Assembly: GCA_035041965.1 (NCBI GenBank)
Contig: JAPYMA010000311.1
Location: 110,059-174,058 of the forward strand
Reading direction: 5' to 3'
Length of the DNA stretch: 64,000 bases
From: Anisakis pegreffii
Taxonomy: Eukaryota; Nematoda; Chromadorea; Rhabditida; Anisakidae
Shown: in pieces, positions 29,901 through 43,300 of the stretch
How positions within the stretch are numbered: the stretch's first letter is position 1
Layout: every line of letters starts with the position of its first letter
The notes under the pieces: generated by a model
The model's input: only the letters and a program-made list of their open reading frames with translations
Database searches by the model: none
What the model was told of the DNA's origin: nothing
Program-made: the position numbers and the translations under genes

Positions 29901-32900
29901 GCGAAAGGCTTAGTTAGGCATTAAGTCACTTTATAGCGCAGTTTTTGTGACAAAAATGTGTGAATTTCTAGCTGACGTCTGTCTACTCGACTGAAGAGCA
30001 CGCTTTAACTTCATTCAGTGGTTCATAGTTCAAGTCGGTCGAACACGTGAATATTGCTGTCAGTTTCTCATCTTCCAGCACTGCTGCCTGACTCGTCGTC
30101 TTGAATCGTGTTTCATCGAACTAAATTCCGCCGACTGAAAATCCACTTTCGACACGAAGTGCAAACGGATAAATTCATTTGCGAGATTCAATCACACCAC
30201 ATCTCGCACGATCGTTTTTTGAATGCTGACTGGTCTGTGTCTGTCATCCTTGGCCTCAGGCTAAGTTTTCGTTTGAGCACGATGCTTTGCAATTCTAGTT
30301 GCCGTGTTCTATTGATTGTATTACGAGTACATCACTGGATTTGTGTGTACTGATCGCGTGACTGCAGGGAATGAAACTTCTTAGACGGCGGCACTAAATC
30401 AACTCAACAACGGCATATGCACTACTGTGTAAAGCGATTAATAGCCGTTATGATTTTATCAATAAAATTGGAAACAATTACTGTGAACATTGGTCACCTA
30501 TCGTGTTTTAATTTTTGTTCGTTACCTTGAAGGAACACTGAGCAATGTTAAGAGATCTGCTAAAGTGAAGTAAGTTAAAAGAAGTTGATGTTCAATAATT
30601 ACGATTCACTTCAACACTGTTGATTTCAACATGCCAATTTCAATAGTTCTTCAACGGGTAATTTTGCATCGGGGATTTTTGCTTACGAACTGGACTAAAG
30701 ACGATTTGAGTCAGCAAATGAGATTGATCAGTCAAAATTCATGAGTAATTGACTGTTCATTGAGAGACATTCGCATTTCTCAATCTTGCTATGACAATGT
30801 GTTAATTTGCTTATTGGATGAGTGAGTAATATGGGAATTGTGAGGAAGAAGCACTGACTCCGGTGAAAGATGGTTTGCTGCGAAGCATTCAGAAGTTCGG
30901 CGTTCAAAATTTGATTGATAACATTGAAATTCTATCAAATTCTCTGAAGTTTTTATACACTTTTCATTGAAGGTGAATAAAAGTGAATTTTATTAATTGC
31001 TAAATTCAGTCGTAATGATAATTACAAATCAATTTAGCGATTAACAAAATCATTCTTTCGAGAACTAAAACTAACTTCCTTCTCATGATCGTGCTTATTC
31101 TCAATCAGCTTGAGTCAGCTTTCGTTTTGTTCTGAGTGCATTAAAAAAATTTTTCCGTTCCAACTTATTCCACCTCAAACAATTCATCGGTCTGATTTAT
31201 CGGCGAGATTTCTGTCATCATGCGTGATATACTAAGTATCAGTAAACAGATCAGTAGATCACCATTATCCTAATCATGAAAGATATGCTTAATCTGGAAT
31301 ATTACGACATCTTTGAAGTACTGGTCCGTTGAAGAAACAAACGCGTTTCATTTTTAGATTCGAATTGAATGAGAACACCTCCGTTGGAGGCTCTTCATGT
31401 GATCTCGTTCCGATTGAAAAAATTACTGGAGACGTCATTGGCTGATTTCGTTTAGGATAGAATACGGTCATTTATTTAAATTCTGCGGTGGTGGTTTATT
31501 TAATTTGCATTGAACACCTTCATCATTGATCATTTTGAATGGTTGTTCGGTTAGGATGTGTTGAATATTCAATATATTGAATGGTTTGTGGAGTAGGAGG
31601 CCATTGCGGTTGTTTTCTTGAGTGCATCGTTAGAGGAAATGCGTCAACCAGACAACAGTATGGGTTTGCTGAATTTGATGGGGCTGAAGAAAAGTGAATA
31701 AATTGCTAGATTCAATTTCTGCAATCACTATTAGTACATTGCGTTCTCCCATTGCTGCTGACTGACTGACTACGATGTAAAAAATTTTTTGTTTGAACTT
31801 ATGACGTACACTTATGTGGCAATGTAAAATTTGAACTTATGTGGTAGTTTAAAGAAATTTTATCATCAAACGGCTTTACGCCGGGAGTGTTAAGCATCAC
31901 TATTCGATCAGTGCTGATGGATTTATTCAAAAGTATCTTGTCAACAAAATAAGTAATCAATTCAGCTGGTTAGAAACAGCTCACTAAGTAATGGTTTCGT
32001 TGACAACGTCAACAAAGCGTCAAATGTGTTTAATTAAATGAGTGAAATGTGGTTTACGAATGGGAATACCCTCACATTTGTTAACGAATATCACTATGAA
32101 TCATGGGGGATCGAATTGCTCAATGAACAATCAATGAAGATGAATGATTTCGAAATTTATTGTTTTTTATAATGCCAATAGTTTTTGGCTGAATAACGAG
32201 CCATTTTGTTGAAAGATGTTTTCATCTACGGTGTCATTCCTCAATGATTTCCGCTAGAAGCCAAAGCCGAGTAAATACCTTTCGTTGAATCACTAAATTA
32301 AAAAACTTTTACTGATCCTAATTAACGTTGAAAATAAATCCTAGTCTCATTCAAAGGATGATTTTGCAATGCAAGAGAAGTTCGAATCGTTCTTCTTGTA
32401 AAAACTATGTAGTGTTCAGTGTTATGATCGCATATAGTAGACTAAAATCAACATTTTAATCTGTGTTGTCCATGCTCTAATCAGAATTACCTGCTTCTTG
32501 CAAACCCATCAATTTTCATGGTCCAACTCAGTCATAACATTTAGTCTGATTCATCAGTGAAATCCTAATTTTAGCTTGAAGCTGTCACTAACAACTGCTA
32601 CCGTGCTATATCTTTCAGACAAGCCTGCAGCACTAACTCAAAAATTGTGAGTTAATGTTCGTAATGTTTTTGCGGAAACATTTTCAAGAGCTGTTCTTTG
32701 AATGCAAATCGTAGACATTCTCATGAATAATGAACAAACGACCTAACTGTGCGCCATCTGAATGGGAACCTTTATCCCCTTTGGATGAAAAATCCCCTTT
32801 AGATTATGTTTTGCTCAACCGAGTAATTCAAACAGATAAGTGCGCAGAACGTCGATTAATATGAAACGTGTCAATCGTAAGAAACTCGATGAAATTGCTT

Positions 32901-33083
32901 GCAATCGAAAATCTCTCCTTGAATGAAGTGCAAAATAATCGGATCTATCCGTCTGCTGTGCTCCTAATAGAAATTTTCGAAATTTTCCTCATCTTTCAAT
33001 TCGACTACACAACAGATCATAACTTTAAACAACAATAGCTTTAATCAGGATGGCTGCAATAATCTAAAAACAGGTCTGTAACG
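23961..33083. other. 9-kb stretch without a supported gene
   Basis: AT-rich DNA with many short open frames and a (GCA)n run near 24969. One acceptor-preceded plus-strand stretch at 27951-28091 (contains FGKHQRNQMLSRRVVPLSS) is open for about 46 codons to a stop but has no partner exon. I see no RNA gene; a GGTTCGAATC box near 26941 lacks the rest of a tRNA. Confidence 0.55.
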
Positions 33084-35314
33084 ATGAATAATTTCAATGA
33101 ATCTGATGACAATAGTAATACAATAATAATAACTAATAATAATAATAATAACAGTTACAACAATCATCATAGAAAACATAAACCAGAAAAGAACAGTAAT
33201 GGCATAAAAAAAAGAAGAACCTCAGTTTTCAAGATGCTTTCAGAGCTGAAATTAATGGATTTAATCAAAATGATAATGTCCGGTGAATGGCTGTTGGCTT
33301 TTTAATTCGGTTTTGCATGACCTGATGAGATTTGTCGTAGAATGATTGAAGCACAAGAAAAAACGAATTTTATTTTCTCGTTCTTGTGCTCACAATCGGA
33401 TTATGGGAATTCAATGATATTTGTTGATGAAATGTATTCGGAAGGATTTTTGAACGATAGTCGATCGTAAATGTGCTCAATATTCTCAGCAATAATTGAA
33501 TAAAGTGGCACGTATAAGGTAGATGTCGTTTCTCGAATTGAATCTAGTTCCTCGATAAGTGACGTCTGAGTATGTGAAAAACTCCTATCCACTTATCCAC
33601 CTTTAAATTCATTCAACAGAATTTGTTCATGGCAAATTCACTGAGACTATGATCATTTCATAAAACATTATTGTTTTGAAATTCTTTTATAAACGCTGTT
33701 GTTTCTCAGTTCATTTTGCTTGAAAAAAGCATCGGATTATCTTATCTTATTTTATCTTATCTGCTATCCATTCACGACAGTTTTGGTCATTTCTCATGAT
33801 ACCAACTTCATTGAACTCGCGTTAAGTTATTGTTCAAAGTATGTAGAGTACTTTGATGGTTTTAAAGAAATCAAGTGATTCTCAATATTACTTCATTGAA
33901 TATCACATGATCAGTGAGAACTGCACAGATCATTCGATTATCAGCAATATTGATATAGTGCAACTCTGTCTATCGCTTGCAAAGTTGGTCATCACCTGGA
34001 ATATCGGGCGAATAGCTAATAAGATTTCGAATATCGCAATTGTATTTTCAAAATTATCCTTTCTCTTCAATCCACGCCCAGTTGATCTTCATTCTCATCA
34101 ATCACTTTTTACAAAAAGATGAAGAAGAAGGAGTGATCTGGGAGATTCATCGCTTGAATATATCAGAGAGATTCGTCGATGCTTTACGATTAGTGTCATG
34201 CTTTATCCACACCTCAATCAATCAAAGAGTTTTTTTCTGCGGGAAAAAATAAGGAAAAGAACTTCCAATCTCAACTTTCAGGATAAATATGAGAATATTT
34301 GATTAGGCGTCAAAAACCGATTTGTTTCAATGGATTTGCTTTAGTTGCGAATTGATCAGTTCGATCCGAATGTGAAGCTGTCACACGTACTTATTTATAC
34401 GCATTGGAGTGTAACTTATAACCCTAACGTATCAAGTATTCATAGCAATGCGTGATGATGCCTATGCCATAGGGGCAATGATTGAGTGCACTTTTGGAGA
34501 GGAAACAAAAAGAAAGCGATTGCTGAGAGGTTCGTCAATTTCTCAGCACACAATTGAGATGCTAATGAACCGGATGTGAAAACTACATCTGACGCAAAAT
34601 CATTAAAGTGAGGATTCGATGATGATGATGATGACGATGCAAAATATTTAGTTCCTTAATCAAAATCAACAAATTCCACTTTCTATTTTGCAGTTATTCG
34701 AATTGATTTGCTTTTGCTCTATTCGTTTCCCTAGACGAACAATTGACCAACATCGTTAGGATCAATGGGGTGCTTGAGGCATAAATTTAATGACTGTTAA
34801 GCACACAATAGGCTGGCTGCAAAACTTGATTCATTCATTTCGGCCATTGACTCGTTATGTTTTGCTCTCTCTCGTTATAAGTGAACAACTCACCGACTAC
34901 AATCAAATTCTAATTAAGCATCATTCATAATACTCGTGTTATTCATCGTTGCACAGAATAACACGTTTCACCTTATGGTAGTAGTAGTAGTAAGACTTTG
35001 AATTGCTTGTATTCATACGACGCTCCTCATAAGTGTTTACCTTTATTCATTTGTTTATTTCCTACTGATACACTAAAAAATTTTTGTCTCTTCACATTTT
35101 CGTAACTGAATTATTGTATCGATGGTTTCTCGTCGTGTCGTGTCGTGAAATATCTGAAGTAATTGACGAATTGAAAAAGCAATCAACGGCAAATGTCAAA
35201 GGCAACAATAAAAACAACGGAAGAACAGCACCAATAAAAGCAAATAAGAACTACATTGCACAAGATCTTGTCGAGTATCTTGATAATGTTATGGCCTTCA
35301 AAACGGAACTTTAA
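33084..35314 (+). CDS. Possible two-exon Asn-rich small protein
   Basis: An ATG at 33084 lies 10 nt after an AAACAG acceptor-like site. Exon 1 (33084-33282) encodes an Asn-rich start over an (AAT)n tract, a basic stretch GIKKRRTSVFKMLSELKLMD, and ends at a GTGAAT donor in phase 1. A candidate exon 2 (35160-35314, after CTGAAG) restores the frame and reads IDELKKQSTANVKGNNKNNG through KNYIAQDLVEYLDNVMAF to a stop. The joined product is 117 residues. Support is the matched phases, charged coding-like composition and absence of stops. Against it are a 1.9-kb intron, a weak acceptor and no recognised family. A nuclear role suggested by the basic stretch would be guesswork. Confidence 0.3.
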
Positions 35315-36716
35315 ATTGTCTTTCCTCACTTAATCTAGAGTTTTCTTCTATTGCAAGCAAGCAATATTTCCGTCTCATCCAGCTATTCCTACGACTAAGC
35401 TCATTCTTTTTTTTATTCGAAGAAATGCTCGTTTTTTGTGCTCAAACATATAGCCAACGTTCTGCAATATTCTCAAACAGACATCCTGCTGAGTTTATCA
35501 ATATCAGATCAAAATTCGCAACGAATGTAAACGTGTAAGTGAGCGTTTTTACACTCGATCTGTTGAAGGGCTGAACTATGGTCGTTACTGCAGGCATGAT
35601 TCGTTTGAAAAGGTATCAAGCTGAAAAACGTCTAAGATAAGCAGAGGTAAACAAAATGATGAGTGCATTTAATTAATTTGATAGGAAGAAGCATTCATTT
35701 TTGATGATATTCAGTCTGAGTTTGCGTTTGGTGTGTGTCTCAGTCTAAAAAAACTGCATGATTTTTGGTCGTATGAGACTTGAAGAAGCCTTAGAATCAC
35801 AGCTAGACAGTTTGCAATTTACATCTACTGATCTCGTCAATTCCTCTTCATAGCGATGATTATCATTATTATTATTAATAGCATTACTATTATTAATCAC
35901 CATCATCATAGATATTAGTATGCGTAATATTATCATTCCGATCACTGTGATCTATAGTATCGCTATTGCTACTCTCAAATTACGATCATGTAATATTATT
36001 CGTAAAAATTATTATCACCAATTATTACTGATATTATTACTATTATTATTACTAGTATTATTATAAGTATTCCCAAGATTACCATTATTATCACTTTATT
36101 ATTTTTATCATCACTATGGTATTATTATTGTTAGTAATATATTTGTGAGCATCATGATCATTGTTATTCTGGATATAGATCTCATGACTGGTACCATGCT
36201 CGCATCGTTATCTAATTACTAAGTTGCTGAGATGCTTAAAAACACGTTCCATGGATAGGTAGATCCTTCGGTTGCCACTCGTCTGTCTAGCACCTGATAT
36301 GTTGCGAATATGAATTCGACGGCAGAAACTGATCTGCGGACGTCATCAGACTGCAGTTGTGTCAAAATAATCAGCAGCGATCAGTTTCACTCACATCTCT
36401 TAAGTCTTATCTGCCGAAGTATATCCGGGAGCCTTCTTTGATGTTTTTGTATCAACTTCTAAGAATATTGACGTCATATTTCGATGTTTTATAAATGTTG
36501 TGAGCCCTATTCACTCCTTTGCTTCTAGTCAATCAAACAAACTTAGGAATAACATCAGCTGTCAGCGGCGTGAGCACATTTGATCTGCTCAGATATTATG
36601 TTGTTCTATATGCTATATTATTCAATGATATTCTATAAATCCTAGACATGATGGTATTTTTAAGTTAGAAAGTAATTTCAAAATTGTACTCGTAAAAGAA
36701 ATAACGAGAGCAATAA
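35315..36716. repeat. ATT/ATC-rich low-complexity region
   Basis: From about 35860 to 36135 the sequence is dominated by imperfect ATT, ATC and ACT triplets on the plus strand. No gene is visible in or beside it. Confidence 0.7.
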
Positions 36717-36847
36717 TTCTGCTAGTTAATTAATTGTTAATAATTCTGCTAGTTAATTAATTAATTGCTAGTTAATTAATTGTTAATGCTAATTAATTAA
36801 TTGTTATTTTAATTGTCAACAAGTTAATTAATTGTTAATTCTAGTCA
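36717..36847. repeat. TTAATTAATT cluster
   Basis: About ten TTAATTAA-type motifs, partly arranged as repeats of GCTAGTTAATTAATTG, in 130 bp. It can be read as a degenerate tandem repeat or as a dense set of TAATTA homeodomain-type cores. It lies about 3.6 kb upstream of the receptor start codon. Confidence 0.8.
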
Positions 36848-39800
36848 GCAGAACCAGTCAAAAAGCAATTCGACGCAAACAATCACGCCTAATAATACCG
36901 TGTATTTTCAGCTTTTTCACGCAATAACGTCTGCTGTCTGTAAGTGGATCGCTTTTTAGGAAAATCTCATTGATTGTGAATTCAATTGTGAATTTTGCTT
37001 AAATAAATGATGAAAAAGTTCCCATCTATAATGCAAACATCTTCTTATCGTTAGACTTTTACGCTTCAGTTTTATTTTTTGTTCTCATTGTCAGACTTTT
37101 AAACCCATTTCAAAGCGAGTTTCCTTCATTCATTTTGAATTTTTTTTTTCACATTTGAAATTGAATATATTCGAATTACCTTAAATAATGCAATATGAGG
37201 TATTCAATCGACATGAGCTGTGTGTCTTTTCATGAAATCTGAATCGGTTTGTGTGTGTGTGCATGTGCCTAAAGGCTACCACTCCAGCAGTGCCTTAAGG
37301 CCTTTTACGGTCTTGAAAAGTGAAGGATTTATAGTATGGTTATTGGGTGTTCTCAATTGTGCTCTTGTATTGTTCTAGGAATATTTTCTCTGAAGTTCTT
37401 TTTTTTTGTTTGAGTAAAGGACTCCTTATGAATAGACGATAATTTTCTCGACTACTAAATCGTCAATTAAACCTGGAATATATTCAGTTTTCACATCCAT
37501 TCATCGAGTATACTCATTCAGTTTACGTACGCAATTGCACTCATTCACATGAGACTATCGTTCAGAGTCCATCAACTACGTACTTATGTTTGTGAGTTGG
37601 TGTGGAAATTGGAAAATGGGATTATAAAGAATTCCAGAAAAAAAACGAGCGATTCAATTCCACGAGAACGGCGAGCATGCATGCAGGCGACAAAACGTCT
37701 TCATCAGCTAATCTGAACCGTGAGACTGCTTGAGACGGCTGTCGTCTTTGAGTAGACGTAATTTTAGTTTTGTGATCAATACGATAAGTGTTCATAGATT
37801 GAGTGCACTTGATCTGTGAGATGTTGCTGCTAGAATCAAGGTAATGATAGGGTATCGTAACGGAATAAAATCAGTCCTCTTTCAGTGAGGTTTTTGTGCT
37901 CGTCCAGTATTCTGGAGCCTCTCAAGAATCTCGTGTTGACACTATAATTTTCTGTTCCCTTCAATTTCTTCTTGTTAGCATTTGCTTCACTCATTTGCAG
38001 TTGCACATTAGACATATCCATCACTGCTACTTCTTTGCTAATCATAGTCATTTTGATCTCTCAGTCATTAATAGCTATGTTAAGATTGTCTTTTTTTCAT
38101 CCTCAATCTTCGACAATAAATGGTTGTGATTGTTTCCGAAACAAACCGCCAATTACTTCAAACATCGGAAATCACCTCGGAATTGTTTGCAAATCTCGAC
38201 AAGTTCATTGTGCTCTTGTCGACGTGACGAACCGCAGCAAACGACTGGGTCAATTGGAGACTTTTGACGAGAGACGACGACGAAACCATATGATAATTGC
38301 ACTCATGGGACAAAGTGAGTTTTATGTGTAGGCTGTGAATTATGAAACGATTGAATGAGACGTCAAACTTTGTTGAAACGCTGCAATTGTTTCGCTGGAA
38401 AAAATATCTTTGAAGTGTGCAATTCGGTTGCATTCGTGCATAAATATTGTATGAGTTGAGTGAACGGCTGAAGGGTTTAACTGGAGGTCGCTAATGATAC
38501 TTTTGATGGTGATAAATTTGCACTAATGCACGTTTATGTCACAATATCGAAACACGATGATGCTTCGATGTCATCAATCATAGTGACCTTGAAAAATGAT
38601 TACAAATTTTGACACTTTGTTCACGGTGCCATAAATGAAAAACTATGCTAGGATGAAAGGATCACATTTGGAAATTGATAATAAACTGGTGAAATTGATA
38701 GTTCAGGAGCAAATATTAACGATATGTCTGTCTGTCTGTGTGAGGAGCATTACGCAATTAATGCTTGGCTCGTTTTTATTATCTATCTGGTGAATTTGTG
38801 CGTTCGTTCGTATTTTGACACTTATTACATTTTCAACTCGTTCACTGCTTCATCACATTAACTCATGCAATGTGAAATGTTTACGCAAGTTTGTTGTTTT
38901 TGAAACAGCCTTTTCATTAGTAGCGGTTGTTGTGTTTGATGGATGATATTGAAAGCTTAGCTTATCCGTCAAATATGCATCCGCTGCAGAACTTCTGTCA
39001 ATATCATCATCATCATAACATTAATATTCTATCAACGTGGTGTGTTTCATCCATCAGTCTCTCTAATTGTAAGCATATTTTTAGTTTGATCACAGTTTCT
39101 TTGATCATCTTTGATGGCTCATGGAAAATGTATGCACTCAATTAGGCTCAAACGAATCTAGACGTACAGTATGCAATTCCCTATGTGAGTTGTGCAAAAC
39201 GAGTAATTTTACTCACTATCAGATGCAAAACGTATTTCTGCTCTCCTCTCTCACTCTAAAATGCTGCAAAAAATTATTCACACAAAATCTGAAGAATATG
39301 CACTTTAGCATATGCCAAATGCGTAGGAAATCTAGCAGCAATATGAAAAAGGTTACGTGAAGGTTGCAAACAACTCGTGAATAATTCAATATGGTGCTAA
39401 TGATAATGATGGATGGTTTTGTTGCGGTCGCCATTCGCAAAAGTTCTTCTGCGAGAATTGTACGTGCGTGATGAAATGGATGACTACTGAGTGCATAGCG
39501 CTGTACACTTGAGCGTGTCATATGGTTATTCCTCATTATCCTCAGTTCATTTCAACAATCAAGTAGTACTCAACAAAATACATACGACCACTTCTATGAT
39601 ACAGAAGATATCCATCTGTCTATCTAAGCCATTCGCGTGATATATTGTATCATACGCCTTCTTGTAGCCTTGTTTTTAATTTCGCGTTTTTACCTCCTCA
39701 TCATTACCATGCAATCCCATCTAAGTGCTTTTCCTTTCTTCAATTCATTCAGACTCACCAATTCTCAATTCTGAAAAAATTGATTGACTCTGAAATGTCA

Positions 39801-40382
39801 AACGTCGCATGTCTGCAAATTCAGGCTAATACTGATATTAGAATGCTACTACATATGCACAAGAAAATGTCAAAGGAAGTCAGTAGTGAATGAAGCGAAT
39901 AGCGATTCCGTGATGTTCATCGCTTGTTTTTGTTATTCATTCACTGATATAGTTCATTTGCAGAACAGCACTAAAAGGTGTAACTGCAAAAGGTTGTTAA
40001 AGGACGACTATATTTATTCTTCTTCTTCTTCTTCGTCTTCGAGCACCGAGCCTCTTGTAATGTTCAACTTGTGAACCATCAGTCTACATCGACAATCACC
40101 TTTGAATGATATGATTTAGATGGATTTGCTGCTATCAATGGGCTGAAACAACGTGCGTAGTGCTGATGGAGCGGAAACGATAAAGATCTTTCAAGTTCTA
40201 TTCAGCACCAATTTCGTCAACTCCAAAGACATTGATCGTTCCGAAGATCGAGAAACGAACGATATAGTCTTGGAATCGTGGCAAGATTGTTCCGAGACGC
40301 TGAAAAAACGAGGAAAAATATCTTGTGAAGCGAGCCACAAGGAGATCCTTTGTGAAACTGCACTGAATAATCTCGGTGACCG
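36848..40382. other. Upstream region of the amine receptor
   Basis: No gene is called. Opposed open frames at 37972-38433 are coding-like in places (contain RSKRLGQLETFDERRRRNHM) and end at a GTGAGT donor-like site, but no acceptor fits. (TGTC)n lies near 38726 and (TTC)n at 40017-40036. A TTTGCAG acceptor-like site near 39962 could start the receptor 5' UTR. Confidence 0.5.
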
Positions 40383-43300
40383 ATGGATTACGACTGGTAT
40401 GATGAAGACTTCTTGGAAAGGATGGAACAGAATGCAAGTGCGATTGACGAGATTTTGGATGCAAATCTGGAGCGTCGTTGGTATTATTTGTTCCTTTCCG
40501 TTGTGCCGATTGCGTGTATCATCGGCAATTGTATGGTGGTGGCGGCCGTTTGGACGACGAAAAGTCTTCAAACACCCACAAATTATTTACTCGTTAGCCT
40601 GGCAATAGCTGATCTCTTTGTTGGCAGTTTCGTAATGCCGTTCAGCATTTACTTATCGGTATGTCTAAAGCATTTTCCACACATCCTATCATCATATATC
40701 TACACTATATTCATAATTTCATCGTGACGAGACATTTTTCAGTTTTGCAAGCCTTATTCCCAAATGCATTCCTCGATAATGCCTGTTAGATGCACATCAA
40801 GCTATAATTATCTTCAAAACCTGTTCATTCATTAACTTACACCAACGGTTCTCACGTTCGAGTACTCCATTACTCATTTTGATGATCTGGTAGTTTGCCG
40901 TTACCCCCCGTCCCCTTGATACAAGACTCAGTATTTCTACGTATGATTTAGATGGATTCTCATTCTTTTCAGACGTGTTATATTCCCTCTCATAGCTATT
41001 ACCTGCAAATATCGTTCTCTTGATGAGTTTTTCTCATTCACTTCGTCTCATTTCACTTCACAGTTAGAATCAATTTCTCATTCTGTAGCATGTACTATTT
41101 ACTAGATACGTTGACGAGTGTTGACAGTCCAAATCAACAATACAACAATCGAATTGAATTACTCAATAACTGCGATAGTCAAGCGATCAATAAAATAGTG
41201 TATTTAATAGAATGAGAATTTGACTTTTACTATTGAGTGAAATGAATGAGAAATTATCAAAAGAGAACACTTCTGGTGATAAATGTTATGAGAGCGATTG
41301 CAGCAGCTCGGAAAAGAATGAAAACCCTGTTAAAACGAATGAAAACCCTGTTAGGCCCTTACGAGCTAATCATACTGAGAAATAAGGCGAATATTGCCAT
41401 CAACTAACCGCATTTACATATCCGAATTTAAAAAATACCATCACAATGGCGTTCTATCATAAAATAATAACAGCACGAAATGCTAATTTCTCGACCCATC
41501 CATCACCCTTTCACACTTTCAAATTATCCAAAATAGGTAATTTCACCTCGATGAAAACCACTGCCTTACACGCACTATTCGTATGTACGTGTTTCTGCGA
41601 AAGTGAAAATGAGAGATGAATGCAAAATGAATGCAGTGGAGAATTATTGTCCGTGCATTTTTGAGTGAAATTATATCTGTCAAGAAGATTCAGCACTTCA
41701 TAACATTAGAATGCCTCTAAAGTGCGATTATAAGAAAGTGGAATGAATTGAAGCATGAATCTTTGAAATGTTCCCATATTTCTAACACTTCTTCAGTTTA
41801 ACAAGAAGAGTTCAATTCCAGATAAACGGTTTACATTGGCATCTTCCTTTACCAGTTTGTTATTTGTATAATGTTATGGATGTTGCCGCATCCACATGTT
41901 CTATTGTTCATTTGGTACTCATAAGCATCGACAGGTGAGCAACACAATAACTTATCAATCGCCTTCAAGATGTTTGTGAATTCTTTAACAACATCGCAAA
42001 ACTGTTTCGTTTGAATTGATTACGTTGTTGCGTAGCATTCGATGAACGTGATGAAGGTGATCACATCTGTACGATCACATTAAAAACCACAAAGAGTGGA
42101 GTTCATTGCTTGCCTCTTTATTGAGGTAGTGAAGTGAAAGTCATTAAATTGTAAAGTGCAAATGTTTAGGTCAATAAGATCAGCAATCTATCACATAATG
42201 TTACTGAACTATGAAAATTCACCAAAAAAGGCAAATACTAAGAAATCATGCAATAAACTTTTCATGTTTCACATATCAAATCGCACATTTCTTGTTTTGG
42301 TGATATTCTAGTCTGCGCGTAACTCACACAAACTAATAACCACAAACACATTCGTTGTTTTTGTTGACTTATCATTCGTAGCTTATCCACTCAGCTGGGC
42401 GTAATTGGAGAGCGGCCTCATGCAGCAATGAACTTGCACATGAACGGGAGCAGCCTCTTCATTCAATCATCTAATTGAGTGGTTACTCATCAGACTCGAT
42501 TCCGATATGCAGCGACATTAGGGAACGGAAATTGATCGTTTTCGAATGCGCGATCAGAAAAACAAAATTATCGAAAAGCTATCGAGCTGGGAATTGTGAG
42601 CAACCAAGCAAATTCATGCGCTTATCTACAATGAATGTTCTCCGGCATTTACTCATTAGCTGAGGGTTCTAGGTCGAACTTGGATTGACTCTAGGCTCAT
42701 GATATCATTACCATAAGAAATCTGCTCAGCGTCGTTCTCAAACCTCCATTTGATTCAGCTTTAGCTCGAGAACTTTGGTCATAATTTCACATGAATTCAG
42801 GCTGGTTGCGGCCACGAAGCCAGCCGACTACAAGACAATCAAGCATCGAAAACGGGTTTATTTGTCGATTGCTATAGCATGGACATTCAGCATCACATTA
42901 TCGTTACCTCTAGGTGAGTGTTGATTAAATGCGCACTTATTGCGCCTTAAAATTCTTATCCATTCGACGATAAATCATCAGTGTATGTCGTGTTCGCGTT
43001 TCCGATTACCTTATTAGATTAGAAGGTTCCACAAAAATTCTCAATAAATGCGTTTTCTGAAATCGTTATTCTGGAATTCAAAAAACAATCGTCCAATAGG
43101 ATCATTAATACTGATCACATCATCTACTTAGTACGAGAGGTACATCTGAGGTGGAATCATTTGCAGGCACTGGCTTGAACTCGAAGACTCGACACTTTTT
43201 GCTCACCGAGCACCACTGCGGTATCTATAGCCCTGTGTACATGTTCTGTAGCTCAATTTTCGCATTCTATTTGCCGTGTTTGATAATGATCATAACCTAT

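Noticed and set aside
37972..38433. Opposed 119- and 91-codon open frames as exons
   Set aside because: A donor-like GTGAGT is present, but no acceptor leads into the coding-like part and neither frame resembles a known protein.
40191..40571. 126-codon minus-strand open frame
   Set aside because: Antisense to the receptor's first exon and leader; no similarity and no splice signals of its own.
40741..40830. Alternative receptor exon after TTTTTCAG at 40741
   Set aside because: The open stretch lacks TM2-TM3 features, and exon 41822-41934 continues the receptor with correct phase and motifs.
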